Origin: Betaproteobacteria bacterium
GTDB lineage: Bacteria; Pseudomonadota; Gammaproteobacteria; Burkholderiales; Burkholderiaceae_F
Reading direction: 5' to 3'
Length of the DNA: 64,000 nucleotides
Assembly (NCBI GenBank): GCA_016861185.1
Contig: BOKW01000005.1
Span: forward strand, 62,001-126,000
Shown here: one piece after another, positions 63,981 through 64,000 of the stretch
Layout of the letters: each line of letters opens with the position of its first letter
Numbering within the stretch: the stretch's first letter is position 1
The notes under the pieces: generated by a model
Databases searched by the model: none
Told to the model about the DNA's origin: nothing
The model's input: the letters and a program-made list of their open reading frames with translations, nothing else
Translations under genes and position numbers: made by a program

Positions 63981-64000
63981 ATGAAAGGGATTGCCCCTTG

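Overview
The window is a GC-rich, gene-dense chromosomal stretch, most likely from a betaproteobacterium. The evidence is the order gshA / amt / glnK / TorF-family protein / ubiK / comM, a System I (Ccm) cytochrome c maturation operon, and the codon use. No rRNA, tRNA, CRISPR array, integrase or transposase was seen. The organism cannot be named from sequence alone. Its toolkit suggests a facultatively anaerobic biofilm former with heavy multihaem cytochrome use.

Layout. (1) 1-3.9 kb: the 5' part of gshA, then a nitrogen-control cluster (TorF-family porin, glnK, amt) on the minus strand behind a convincing sigma-54 promoter, and ubiK. (2) 4.0-8.8 kb: a fused Memo/AMMECR1 protein coupled to its radical SAM partner and an alpha/beta hydrolase, then a phosphoribosyltransferase and a membrane-anchored protein of unknown function. 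(3) 9.3-22.0 kb: a complete pelABCDEFG operon for the cationic exopolysaccharide Pel, with PelD as the c-di-GMP receptor, followed by comM. (4) 23.7-26.3 kb: a repeat-containing exported protein, hemG and an orphan napD.

(5) 26.4-40.3 kb, minus strand: a full ccmABCDEFGHI operon, a second ccmI, an octahaem nitrite reductase of the Thioalkalivibrio (TvNiR) type, and an MtrB/MtrA porin-cytochrome pair. (6) 40.6-48.8 kb: a nine-gene V/A-type ATPase operon. (7) 48.9-57.4 kb: a hexahaem lipoprotein, two paralogous mono-haem cytochromes, an 8-haem NapC-like protein, a b-type cytochrome, an 11-haem membrane-anchored cytochrome, a PadR regulator and an ethylbenzene-dehydrogenase-gamma-like lipoprotein. 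(8) 57.3-63.8 kb: a hydrolase, a histidine phosphatase, a sulfide/persulfide-type cassette (ArsR-rhodanese fusion, sterol-desaturase-like protein, DsrE, SQR-like flavoprotein), a methyltransferase and a Spy/CpxP-like protein.

How it fits together. Regions 5-7 look like one respiratory island. The Ccm system attaches haem c, and HemG supplies protohaem. A CbcL-like b/c membrane module (split here into three genes) could pass quinol electrons to periplasmic carriers, and from there either to the octahaem nitrite reductase or out through MtrAB. FNR/Dnr-type palindromes (TTGAC-N4-GTCAA and relatives) sit ahead of several of these units, including the V/A-ATPase operon, which suggests shared oxygen or NO control. 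Several families of palindromic repeats occur between genes and, unusually, in frame inside pelA, pelB, pelF and two ATPase stalk genes.
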